Counted from the stretch's first letter, positions 22,259 through 31,933 are shown. The stretch is 64,000 nucleotides of DNA from Siphonodentalium dalli (GCA_032622095.1 CP136064.1:133247129-133311128), one strand, 5' to 3'. A program made the numbers and translations. Notes: generated from the sequence alone by a model not told the origin.

Positions 22259-23596
22259 GTGTTGTTGTTGTTTGCCGCAGACGATATATCCAATATACTA
22301 GTATTTGATTGGTTGAAATCACAGCAGTTCATCAAATTAAACCAATCAGAGCATGGCTTAGTCTGTTGCTAGGTTACGGGGGTCAGTCATTTCACTTCCG
22401 CCAACGTTTGTGTCAAAGGTCAAAGTGCGAGCTCACGGAAACAAACGAAATTTACAGATTTACTTCCGATAACACTTCGTAAGCATTCACAGCTTACGGA
22501 AACGAACGAGGGGATCCGATTGACTTCGTATGGTAACTGCAAGATAATAGCGGAACTGTATCGTAGTGTATCGAAATTACAGTCAAATGAATCGCGTATA
22601 GAATCGTGAATGACGAATCGCGATGCATCGAAATCGCGATGAATCGTTACAACTTACAGGCCTAATTCAGTGATAATTAATGTGTGTCCCAGAATTGGAT
22701 CGCATCTCCGAGATTATCCTTCATTTCATAAATATTTCACAACAGTATCACAGCGCGTCACCGGCGTTTCAATCAAAAGAATAGCTGACTCCATAACGTA
22801 ACGGGGCAATATGTCATGGCGACATGGTTCTCAAATCACGCTTCGATAACAATTGAAGAATATTATCCATCTTCCTTTGTACAGCCAGGTACTCGTACGT
22901 TGCAGCCTTGAACATTCAATAAACTTGTATTGTAGCGGACACATGAGCCATGACTGATCTGCGACGTCATAATCCCGACTAATTTCTACATAATCGTATG
23001 TCTCGTAATCCTAGTCACCAGTTGTTGACTCTTGTCAGACTTGTTAGGTAATTGGACGGTTTATAATTTTGTGAAACTTAAGTATCTGTCTTTTGAAATC
23101 CACAACATTGTCGTGCATGTCATTGTCAAACTTGTGTAAATCAGTCCCATTGCCATTGGCACTTAAATTGTCTGAATTCATTGACTTCGCCTGTTTTCGG
23201 AGTTATAACCTCTTGTCCCTTTCATATACCAACATAATCCAGACTGTGCTAACAATATTCCAGGTTATTAAGAAGCAAGTTAGGTCCAATTATTTGCTAA
23301 AACAATCTAAACAAGAGAAGTTTGTAAACACGAAAACACATCGCACATTGTTGGTTCATTCACCGGAAGAATATTTAGATTTTTCGTACTATAAACCTCG
23401 TACCATAAGTGCAGGGGTAAAATAATTATGCCGTTGAATAACGTTATATAGTTTCTGGAACACTTAAATGCGATAAGGTATGAGTTATAAAACGTAGCTT
23501 ATGTTCAGTAGCTATATATATCTACTTATACTTATTTTTGTTTTCATTGTCATTTTGACTAAATTTTTCATTTTGGTTCAGTATGCGGGACCATGC

Positions 23597-23679
23597 AAGC
23601 ACATATTTTGGTACCGTTTGGTTTCAATATGGCTATTGAATAGCCATATTGAAACCAAACGGTACCAAAATATGTGCTT
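23597..23679. repeat. perfect 41-bp-arm palindrome
   Basis: aagcacatattttggtacc...ggctatt is followed after a single g by its exact complement. Further outer bases (ggacca/tggtcc) also pair. It lies about 80 bp inside the right CACTGCA end and carries the same ggtacc word as the left end. Perfect arms imply a recent origin or selection for pairing. Confidence 0.9.
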
Positions 23680-24070
23680 GGTCCGATCCTGAACCAAAAT
23701 GAAAAAATTTGATACAATATTGGACCACTAGAAACAAAAATATTTTGCAGTGTAGTTATGCACATATCTACGCATACAGCACGCCTATATACATACGGAC
23801 TTCTCTATAAATAAAACAGAATTCGCGAGTAATAAATTCGTGAAAAATAAGGTGCGATATTTTAATTTAAAGTGTGCAAATTTTAAACTGCTATAAAATT
23901 ATATATAATCCTGGTCCAATAGATATACGGGGTATGTTACACTGATTCAATGTAGGTCTATCATTGAAATGACAGTAATGGTGAATGTAGATTTTTTCAT
24001 ATATATTTATTTGATAATAAAAAACACATATATTAAAGGTACATTTAACATTAAATTGAACAAATATGGT

Positions 24071-24775
24071 CTATTTTTTAAATATATTACAACGAAGTGC
24101 TCTCCTTAGTTGTACCGAATATTTTAAATATCCTTGGTTGTCGAGGTGAACCTGGTCGCCTCCATACCACCGAGATGGGCTGGGTACATTCCTCAACCCT
24201 TTATTTGACCAGAAATGAACCGTCGGAATTTTGCAAAACTTTGACCTCAGTTTGGAATTCACTTCATCTTGAATTGAATTGTACGTCTCAGAGTCCATAT
24301 TTCTTGGTCGGAAACGTCGAAACAAGCTGCCGACTATAACCATTGAAACTCCCGGGGAACAAGAAATTATGTTGACAAGTGCGGCTATGTCATCTGCGAC
24401 GTCTTTTGAATTTACACCTGGTCCGATGTCATTCCCACCAATTTGAATGAATATCTGTTTTGGTTTCCATGACAGACAATCCGAAACTGTTCCATTTCTG
24501 ATTAATGATGTGGTTGTTGCGCCTCGTCCACCAAAATATTTAATGATAAGTTCATCCTGCTCGAGGTTGGTTCCCCATGTGATACCGCGAATGTGGTCAA
24601 CTATACCACCGCATTTAAGTTTCTGCTCCAGATTAGCCACATGTTTATCCATGACCACCGCTTGATGCTGATTCACTGTTAAGTTGGCCGCTGTTATATT
24701 GGTCAGTTCTATTATTACTGTACAAGTGAGCTGAATCAGTTTACGTTTGTTTGCCACACGTCCAAGCGCTGACAT
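24071..24775 (-). CDS. SGNH-hydrolase-like protein, catalytic Ser block altered
   Basis: An intact 234-codon minus-strand frame. Conserved SGNH blocks seen: the Gly block GGRGAT (about 82-87), block III IGGND (112-116) and the C-terminal DxxH in GDQVHLDNQGYLKY (Asp207, His210). The segment VVMDKHVANLEQKL (about 40-54) occupies the place of block I, normally V-x-G-D-S-x-V, so the nucleophilic Ser would be Lys here. That suggests a non-catalytic or decayed protein. Related SGNH proteins are common in invertebrate mobile-element contexts. It is divergent from the transposase at 25488 with about 710 bp between starts, and a TATAAA on the minus strand lies about 60 bp upstream of its ATG. It may be the accessory ORF of the same element, or a neighbour by chance. 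Confidence 0.6.
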   Translation of the reverse strand: MSALGRVANKRKLIQLTCTVIIELTNITAANLTVNQHQAVVMDKHVANLEQKLKCGGIVDHIRGITWGTNLEQDELIIKYFGGRGATTTSLIRNGTVSDCLSWKPKQIFIQIGGNDIGPGVNSKDVADDIAALVNIISCSPGVSMVIVGSLFRRFRPRNMDSETYNSIQDEVNSKLRSKFCKIPTVHFWSNKGLRNVPSPSRWYGGDQVHLDNQGYLKYSVQLRRALRCNIFKK

Positions 24776-25487
24776 GTTGTTTTAGTGTACACAATATTAT
24801 ATTTTCTAATCTAAACATATACTTCTATGCACAGTTTATAGGAAAGTATTATTTTAAGTTATTTATCTCAAAAAAGCATTTGGAGAATAAATGTCTAATA
24901 TTCGTCTTTACCGACAGGTTTTGTGCATAACTGGAGAGTATTTTCCCCTCGCATTTACATACTTCTATTATCGGATTATTTGAGAGACAAGACAACCAAT
25001 TTCTATCAACAGAATGGCCCCAATTAGTCCTATTGTTGAACCGAGTCAGTTGGTAACACTTGATCACTATAAAAACAGTCCAGGTGTTGGCAACCGAAGG
25101 GGTCCGACCCGTCACACCCTTATATGTTTTTACTGCTATCTCCTTAATCCATCAAAGTGATCGGGGTGTTAATTACGCGACCCGACTTACCTCCAATCAG
25201 TCTAATGAGCGATGATCAAGCCCTTGTGTCAAGGGTTGCCTTTTGAGTGTTTGGCCAATGGCCTGCCCGCAACTGCGACGATTGGTCAATTGTTTTCGCG
25301 AGTTTTGTTGAAACAACAAGAACATTTGGGATATATACCCGTGCAGATCCTGGAAGAGCAGATCCATTCGACAATTGTTTCCATTTTATAACACCGACCA
25401 GTTTCACAGCAACATTTTCTCATCATGTAAGTATATATATATATATTGTTTTTTTAAAGTAGTTTTCAATATTTCTGTTGTTGAAAG
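24776..25487. promoter_or_regulatory. divergent intergenic region with TATA-like sites and a candidate 5'UTR intron
   Basis: Minus side: tttata at 24835-24840 (TATAAA on the minus strand) precedes the SGNH start. Plus side: gatatatac at about 25330 is TATA-like. A gtaagt donor at 25427 and a pyrimidine-rich ...ttgttgaaag acceptor ending at 25487 predict a 61-bp intron directly before the transposase ATG. All of this is by eye; transcript data would decide. Confidence 0.4.
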
Positions 25488-27917
25488 ATGGCTTCTTCCA
25501 TGACTTTTAATTGTGACAAATGTTCTTTCAGTTGTTTGAAGTTTACAAATTTGTTAAAACACCATAGGTTGTCACACGAATGTCAAACAAACTATTCAAT
25601 TACGTGTGGTTTGGATGGTTGCAGTTGTACTTTCAAAAAAGTTAACTCATTGACTAAACACATGTCAAGACATCACAAATCTTTTTACGCACACCATATA
25701 AGCAGAGTAGCAAATTTCATTGATGATCAAAATTCAGTTGGTGATGCGCTAGATGCATCTCCTTCAGACTTATTGATTGATCCAACAACAGACATTAGCA
25801 GTTTTGATCTTCAGGATGTGGTTGCACGAATTCTTCTGTCTTTTAGAGAACAAAATAGGTTCACGTTTTCAAATTGTCAGGCTGCGTTTGATCAAATTTC
25901 CAGTTTAACAAATTTGTGCTCAGAACAGATCATTATTAAACTTCGTGAATGCTTGTGTCAAAATGGTATCGACGCCGATTCGCTAGATGGTTTCTCAAAT
26001 ATTTCAAATTTCCAATCTAAATTAGATGCAATTCTTTCTCACTTCCAATATGAGAGAAATTACACAAGTTATGTTTCTGAAAATTACGGTTTGGTTGATC
26101 CTGTCGAATATGTCCTTCCCGGAAGTAGTTGTAGTGGCAAACAGGATTCTTTTCAATATGTTCCTATTCTCGATGTTCTTAAACAATTGCTCAATCACGA
26201 GGATGTGCTTGCAGAGGTAATGAGTGGTCACTTTTCTAGTTCTCCAGGTAGATTGTTCGATTTTTGTGACGGTGATAAATTTGCAAATAATCCGCTATTT
26301 CAAGAACATAAGAATGCACTGCAGATTTTGCTCTATCATGATGAGTTTACAGTTGTCAATCCATTGAGGAACAAAGTTCAAAAAAATAAGTTTGATGCTT
26401 TCTATTTTAGTTTGGGAAATTTGCCCCCTCAATACAGATCAAAGTTGTATACAATTCAATTGGCTATTCTTTGTCAAGGCTCTCATGTTAAAAAACATGG
26501 CTACGATCAGATTCTTAGGCCTTTGCTTGATGATATAAAAAAGTTGGAATCTGGTGTTAAAATTCAAATTGGAGGTCAGGAAATCGAGTTTTTTGGAACA
26601 GTGTCTGTCGTGGCTGGTGATAATCTTGGAAGTCATGCTATTGGTGGTTTTTTCGAATGTTTCACAACTTTCAGAAATTGTAGAGTGTGTAATGTTACTT
26701 CAAATGAAATGTCTAGGGAAATCGATTCATCTAAATTTAGCTTTCGAACGGAAAAGGGTTATAAAGATCAGCTCAATGTCGTTCAGAAAGATTCATCATT
26801 AGCTCGAGTTTATGGACTGAAAAATGATTCGGCTTTGAATTCTCTCAAATTCTTTCACGTTATCGGTGGTCTTCCAGCGGATATTTCGCATGATCTCTTT
26901 GAGGGTTTTGTTCCGGATGTTCTGCTTGGTGCGATCAAACATTTCATTTCAGAAGGCTTCTTCTCTCTTGAGTTTCTTAATGATAGGATTGGAAAATTTC
27001 AATATTCCGATGTCGATTCTCCAAATAAACCTTCATTTATCAACAAGAGTTTAAATGGATTGAAACAAACAATGAGTCAGATGTGGTGTCTCTTTCGTTT
27101 ACTCCCCATGCTGATAGGTAATCAAATTCCAGAAGGTGATAGTCATTGGAACTTGCTTCTTCAGTTGATGGACATTGTTGATATTATTTGTTCTCCAACT
27201 ACTTCACATGGAATAGCAGAATATTTGAGGTATTTGCTGCATCAGTTTTTCGATGGCTATTTTCAGGTATTTGACAAAGATCTGAAACCCAAAGGTCATT
27301 ATATACTGCATTACCCCGATCTCATGAAACATTACGGTCCACTTACAACTGTATGGACAATTCGATTTGAAGGAAAACATAACTTTTTCAAAGAGTGGTT
27401 TACTAAAACCAAAAACAGGAAGGATACTTGTGGATTCTTGGCAAAACGCCATCAAATGTCACAGGCTCATTTTCATTTGTCTCCAAATTTCTTGGCTTCG
27501 ACATTTTGTAAACCAACTAAATGTGAACAGTTCCCAGTTGTCCTCATGGAAAAAGAAATCATTGGTCATATTGAGTCAGTTTGCAAAGATGAGTTTGTTC
27601 CAAGGTGTAATTCGGTAGAAGTAAACAACGTCACTTATAAGGCAGGTATGTGTGTTGTGCTCGATTCCAGTTATGATTGTTTGTTTTTAGGTGAAGTTAA
27701 ATCGTGTCTTATTCTAGCTGGATCTCCATATTTGGTTGTCGCCATTTTAGACAATGTCGAGTTCAATCCTCATATGCATGCACATGTTGTCAGGAGAACA
27801 ACAAAAGTCCGACTTGTTCAACCGGACCGATTGGCCGATCGACATCCTTTGGGTTTGTACGAGACAGATTCTGATTGTTTGGTGATACAAAAATATAGGA
27901 TTTTCCCTCCTCTATAG
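25488..27917 (+). CDS. Tnp2/CACTA(EnSpm)-like transposase with N-terminal C2H2 fingers
   Basis: An uninterrupted 809-codon frame. Two C2H2 fingers are at residues 9-30 (C-x2-C-x12-H-x4-H) and 40-63. A middle region leads to YHDEFTVVNPL (Asp285) and FYFSLGNLPP. Then come GDNLGSHAIGGFFE (Asp378), a C-x2-C pair (398, 401), ADISHDLFEG (464-473) and RFEGKHNFFK (Glu628). This order matches the animal family of EnSpm/Transposase_21-like proteins, in which an RNase H-like DDE core cuts and joins transposon ends. Asp285, Asp378 and Glu628 are my candidate catalytic triad. The ATG lies right after a predicted acceptor. The frame is fully intact, so recent activity or a domesticated host role are both possible. 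Element ends are not identified with confidence. Confidence 0.8.
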   Translation: MASSMTFNCDKCSFSCLKFTNLLKHHRLSHECQTNYSITCGLDGCSCTFKKVNSLTKHMSRHHKSFYAHHISRVANFIDDQNSVGDALDASPSDLLIDPTTDISSFDLQDVVARILLSFREQNRFTFSNCQAAFDQISSLTNLCSEQIIIKLRECLCQNGIDADSLDGFSNISNFQSKLDAILSHFQYERNYTSYVSENYGLVDPVEYVLPGSSCSGKQDSFQYVPILDVLKQLLNHEDVLAEVMSGHFSSSPGRLFDFCDGDKFANNPLFQEHKNALQILLYHDEFTVVNPLRNKVQKNKFDAFYFSLGNLPPQYRSKLYTIQLAILCQGSHVKKHGYDQILRPLLDDIKKLESGVKIQIGGQEIEFFGTVSVVAGDNLGSHAIGGFFECFTTFRNCRVCNVTSNEMSREIDSSKFSFRTEKGYKDQLNVVQKDSSLARVYGLKNDSALNSLKFFHVIGGLPADISHDLFEGFVPDVLLGAIKHFISEGFFSLEFLNDRIGKFQYSDVDSPNKPSFINKSLNGLKQTMSQMWCLFRLLPMLIGNQIPEGDSHWNLLLQLMDIVDIICSPTTSHGIAEYLRYLLHQFFDGYFQVFDKDLKPKGHYILHYPDLMKHYGPLTTVWTIRFEGKHNFFKEWFTKTKNRKDTCGFLAKRHQMSQAHFHLSPNFLASTFCKPTKCEQFPVVLMEKEIIGHIESVCKDEFVPRCNSVEVNNVTYKAGMCVVLDSSYDCLFLGEVKSCLILAGSPYLVVAILDNVEFNPHMHAHVVRRTTKVRLVQPDRLADRHPLGLYETDSDCLVIQKYRIFPPL

Positions 27918-27929
27918 TTATTCCGATGT

Positions 27930-28600
27930 TGTGGTCAGGTATGGAATGTGTGGTTTAATATGCATGTGGAATATGTTGTCACACATTATATATTACAGTA
28001 GTCTTGTATCAGTTTCGATATGTCGAGTGGAGTCCTTCTCAAACCTGTATCGATGTCATGGGCGCACAAGTGTTTATGTGGAATATGTTGTCACTCCTTA
28101 TATTAAGGGAGATTTGCAACATATCCGGTTTCGTTACGCCACTTCATTGTTTTTATTTGATGCTTTTAATTAACATGTCAGATTGTGCTATAAGCTTGTG
28201 CGCCTGTATGTGATGATGTGGAATCTGTTGTAACTCCTACTATTTTGAAAAATTTCAATCTATGTAATCTTATTTCATAAATTTTGTTGTTGAAATTTTT
28301 CAATCTATGCGTTTTCGATATGCCAAGTCATTCTCCTTATTTCATAAACAATTTTTTTTTTTATATTTTGCAATCTATGCGTTTTCGATATGCCATTTAA
28401 AGTCATTCTCCTTATTTCATAAACAATTTTTTTTTTATATTTTTGAAAATTTCAATCTATGCTTTTTCGATATGCCACTTTAAGTCATTCTCCTTATTTC
28501 ATAAACAATTTGTTTTTAATATTTTTCTTATGGAATATGTTGTCACTCCTTACATTAGAGGAGATTTGCAACTTATACGATTTCGATTATTAAATCATTG
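27930..28600 (+). repeat. short direct repeats downstream of the transposase
   Basis: tggaatatgttgtcac occurs near 27968, 28080 and 28533. Two copies are followed by tccttatattaagggagatttgcaac or a close variant. Between them, caatctatgcgttttcgatatgcc plus tcattctccttatttcataaacaatt repeats about every 75 bp from 28290 to 28510. Arrays like this beside a CACTA-type transposase could be its subterminal binding sites. I did not find inverted partners upstream. Confidence 0.65.
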
Positions 28601-28768
28601 TCTTCAGTCGCGATGCAGAGTTCTGTCCCCTCGCTAATTATATCGTAGATGGCGCTCTGCGATTGGCTCACACAACTTGCGCGCGCAAAAATGGCTAGTG
28701 TAAACAAATCGGAAAATTTGACTTTTGTCTTTGAAAAACTGTTTATTACAAAACAAAGGCTAGTTGAA
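28601..28768. other. gene-poor junction sequence
   Basis: It contains gtagatggcgctctgcgattgg and a gcgcgcaaaaatggct patch. No frame or repeat can be named. Confidence 0.3.
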
Positions 28769-29170
28769 TGTTGTGGTAAGTGAATTTGGGAAGTTTGTCA
28801 AGTGCTTCCGTGACTTGAAAGCATTTACATTGCTCGAAATATTTGGACAATTTCGATTGGGTCTCCTTATTTCGTTGTAAATATCAACAACCGTTTCGAT
28901 GCAGATGTTTCAACTCATCTGTCTGTCTATACCGCTGTATCAGTTGTCGTGTTTAACGGTAATTGATTTGTAAAATGTAAATATGTAAATATCTTTTTAA
29001 TATTAAATTGATAATTTTTAAAATATGTCCACGGTTGAAAATTTTTAAAAATAAAAATCCGCAGATAGTGATGCTGATGGCACAGTTACTGGATGTAAAA
29101 GTCCCAAAATAACTCAACACAGAACACCGCATATTTCCTGCTATAAATAGCATACTTTCAGGTGCCCAAT
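28769..29170 (+). repeat. left copy of a dispersed direct repeat (partner 30741-31020)
   Basis: gtaagtgaatttgggaagtttgtc, ctccttatttcg.tgtaaatat and, later, ctcaacacagaacaccg...catat are found in the same order in 30741-31020, with many differences. Two MITEs lie between the copies. Confidence 0.55.
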
Positions 29171-29312
29171 AATATTGTCGGCACGGTTTAAATTTTTTGA
29201 GAAAATTCCCAATGATCACTATTATTTGGCATTGAGACATACCGTGAAATGGCCATCACTATTAATGTATTATTAATTTCAGCGTAAATCCCCACCCTTC
29301 ACTATTATTAGG

Positions 29313-29621
29313 GCTGAAGGGGTCAATCTCACCAAAACAAGTGCTGAAGGGTACACATGATTTAAAAATGTGCTGAAGGGTACACAGGGTTTGAAATGTC
29401 GTTCTAACGGACATTCAGTTTTCGTATCTGCCATGATTTCTGTTACATTCCAATGAATATTAATATGTTTTGAAAACAAACTGCTAATGTGCGCCAGACT
29501 TTCATAAACACAATTTAAGTCACGGTGTTCGTGCTGATCACAAACCCTGTGTACCCATCAGCACATTTTCAAATCCTGTGTACCCTTCAGAACTTTTTTT
29601 GGTGAGAGTGACCCCTTCAGC
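29313..29621. mobile_element. 309-bp MITE with 9-bp target duplication
   Basis: Inverted repeats of about 80 bp start GCTGAAGGGGTCAATCTCAC and end GTGACCCCTTCAGC. ATTATTAGG flanks both sides (29304-29312 and 29622-29630). Inside each arm, gtgctgaagggtacaca-type words are themselves repeated. A 9-bp duplication fits Mutator-like elements best. The open frame across it is not coding. Confidence 0.85.
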
Positions 29622-29630
29622 ATTATTAGG

Positions 29631-30273
29631 CCATCACATTTAGTAGGCACCTGAGAGTACCGGTACTCATCTACAACTTGCAGTTATTATTTACCGTGAA
29701 CAACCGAGAACTACCAAGTTTTAAATTAATAGTATAGTCCAAGCATAGTGTACATTGTATATATCATTATTAAGAGGATATTCTACCTGCAGAATAAAAT
29801 TTAAAAAATTGGCGTAATAAAAACAGTAACCTTTTTTCCAAAAAAAACTTGAAAGCTGCCAGACAACGTGTGCCGGTCCAAAGCCCGGATAAAAGCTGAT
29901 GGAAGTTCTTTTCCGTAAAATGTTATTCATGTTCACACTTGTTGTATCAAACAGAGAACATGCTTAGTTAATTAATTTAGCACTTACAATTTGTAAGTAT
30001 ATTTTGGTGAAATGCATAAAAGTAAACATTTTAATGAAAATATCTGTGGATGTTTCAACTATTTAATGTATATATGGCATTTTAAAACTTGTTCTTGGTT
30101 GTTCTCGGTAAATAGGATCACCCACTCTGCAGCGATAAAATTCTGGACCCCAAATTAACACCTGAGAAAAAAAAATTCACCATCAGCAATTTTGTTTCTT
30201 AGCAAATTGAGAGTAAGATGGCTTGAAGTCAGAAAATTGGAATTTGTTTATTATAACACAAAGACTAAATGTA
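29631..30273. other. gene-poor repeat-derived stretch
   Basis: ttaccgtgaacaaccgagaa at about 29692 is partly inverted at about 30088 (ttggttgttctcggtaaata), hinting at a degraded foldback element. ctggaccccaaattaaca near 30141 recurs at 31033. No gene supported. Confidence 0.4.
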
Positions 30274-30736
30274 CCCTGCTGGATAAAACAAGTGTCCACT
30301 TAACCGCGGTGTGGTTAGCATTGCCACCGCGGCCGAAATGCAACTACACCGCGGCTCCACCGGCTAACTACAGTTGGGCGCGGTGTACTTGCCATTCAGC
30401 CATGGTGTAGTTGCCGCAGTGTACGTTCATTAAACCAGCCTTCATAATTGGCTACGGCATTGCCGAAGCAAACTGGGCCACGGCATACTGTTGCCGTAGC
30501 GGATTGCCGAAGCCAAACAATCTGAATTAAGAGGGCTGATTAAACTGAAAAAAGACGATACAAACCAGAAATCTAACCACGGTGTACATGCCATTCGGCC
30601 GCATTGTAGTTGCCTTTCGGCCAATGTGTACTTGCCGTTTGGCCGCATTGTACATGCCATTCGGCCGCAGTGCTCAACTGCGGCTGAACGGCAAATACAC
30701 CGCGGTGCCAATGGACACTTGTTTTGTCCAGCAGGG
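30274..30736 (+). mobile_element. TA-flanked MITE (family B), copy 2, interrupted
   Basis: The ends are CCCTGCTGGATAAAACAAG and CTTGTTTTGTCCAGCAGGG, with TA on both sides (30272-30273 and 30737-30738). The interior has ccgcggtgtagttgcc and attcggccgca words as in 20454-20853, which lies in the opposite orientation. A 103-bp MITE has inserted at 30436. Confidence 0.85.
30436..30538. mobile_element. 103-bp MITE nested in a MITE, empty site known
   Basis: The ends are CAGCCTTCATAATT and, on the other strand, CAGCCCTCTTAATT. ATTAAAC duplications lie at 30429-30435 and 30539-30545. The matching site in the copy at 20454-20853 reads cgttcattaaactg without insertion. Internal tacggcattgccgaagc words repeat inverted. 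The 7-8 bp duplication and CAGCC start suggest a hAT-like source. Confidence 0.9.
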
Positions 30737-30740
30737 TAGT

Positions 30741-31020
30741 TGTATGTTGTGTAGATTTGGAAAGTGTTTCTGTGACTTACTGGAAATATTTCAATTAGGT
30801 TTCCTTATTTCGATGTAAATATTAACCGTTTAAATAATGTTTAATTAAATTTATAAATCGGTATCTTAAGATAAATAAATAACAAGTACCGGTAACCGTA
30901 ATGAAGGTACCCGGTATTACCAATCCAAAATAGCCAGAAAAACATCCCAAATAATCACACTCAACACAGAACACCGGGCATATGTTGCCTGTTTCCAAGT
31001 ATAAATAACATACTCGTCTA
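30741..31020 (+). repeat. right copy of the dispersed direct repeat (partner 28769-29170)
   Basis: See the partner entry. From 30866 onward it also forms the left arm of an inverted repeat with 31240-31390. Confidence 0.5.
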
Positions 31021-31390
31021 CAATTCTACATTCTGGACCCCAAATTAACATATTATTAAACAAATTAAAACATTAGTGACAAGTAACTCGTCGGCATTGA
31101 AATTTGATATTGTAATTTTTGTTCTGAAATAAATGCATGTGTTCTGACATACCGGTATGTGTTGCAGAACACCGCTCTTTCTATCTTTGTGTCACTCATC
31201 GCTAATTATGAAAAATGTTTCAAACTCTGTTAATTTGGCGCTGAAGAGTTGTAGATGAGTGTTATTTACATATATAAGAATTGAGCGACATACCCAGTGT
31301 TTTGTGTTCAGTTTGACATATTTGAGATATGTTTGTCTGGCTATTTGGTTAATACCTTCATTACTTGTTCATTTACTGTATGTCACTTTG
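30866..31390. repeat. imperfect inverted repeat, arms of about 145 bp
   Basis: gtaatgaaggta, caaaatagccagaaaaacat, acacagaacacc and aaataacatactcgtctacaa on the left are answered by gttgtagatgagtgttattt, cagtgttttgtgttcag, atgtttgtctggctatttgg and taccttcattac on the right. It is a degraded foldback element. Confidence 0.65.
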
Positions 31391-31933
31391 TCAGTATACT
31401 GATTTATAAATTGTTCAAAGCCGGTAACATCGCACAAAACTGGCAAATCATTTTGGATTTTAAGATCGATATCTAAATGATTGTGAGTCTGGTTGTCTAT
31501 GAATTGGCCAACTTTCTATACTAGTACTTGTCTATATTGTTATGATGCAGTGTATGTATATCAGGAGATTTTTTATTTCTAATCCAATGTCTTGGTCCCT
31601 CGAACTACTTCATTTTTACCAGATTACAGCCCTTGATTGACATTTGGGTCTGAATGAAAATTTCAGCTTGTAACTTATTCAGTGTGCTTTATTTGGTGCA
31701 TTGATAGCCCAGTTTCTAAACATATCACTATTTATTATTGCTCACGCCATTTTACGTACTACGGAATACGGGGTTGCAGTCTACTCAAAATACATGTATA
31801 CCGGTAGTTATACCGGTATATTGTACCGACACATGGGCATGACAGCTGTCTCCGCAAATAAACAAATTTATGCAGTGAATGTTTAAATTTCACAGAATGG
31901 AAAATCACTAGTATGTTTATTGTCTACTGTGAG
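31391..31933. other. gene-less stretch
   Basis: AT-rich, with several accggta words. The open frame 31701-31886 shows no family similarity. Nothing is assigned. Confidence 0.35.

Larger units (their letters stand above)
21350..22664. mobile_element. hAT-superfamily deletion derivative, 8-bp target duplication
   Basis: The ends are TAGGCCTGTAACGATACG and, on the other strand, TAGGCCTGTAAG...AACGATTC. Eight-base duplications ATTCAGTG lie at 21342-21349 and 22665-22672. The 8-bp target and TAG..GTAACGATAC-type termini are hAT traits. Repeated cgatacgatacgtatcgcgatac words lie just inside the left end. Only a BED-finger remnant survives (22001-22258, minus). A separate palindrome (about 21555-21805) is nested in it. 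Confidence 0.9.
17197..23756. mobile_element. candidate CACTGCA-ended composite element
   Basis: The left end is tacactgcaaaagt at 17195 and the right end is ttttgcagtgta finishing at 23756. Both are followed inward by subterminal words of one kind (ggtacc, ggtcc, gaaccaaa). CACTG-type termini with many subterminal repeats are a CACTA/EnSpm trait. Flanking bases read ta on both sides; a 3-bp duplication does not match cleanly. No transposase lies between the ends. The interior holds arrays and nested insertions. The ends may alternatively belong to two different elements. Confidence 0.4.

Noticed and set aside
26022-26636. Minus-strand frames inside the transposase
   Set aside because: They are shadows of the 809-codon plus-strand gene and have no domain.
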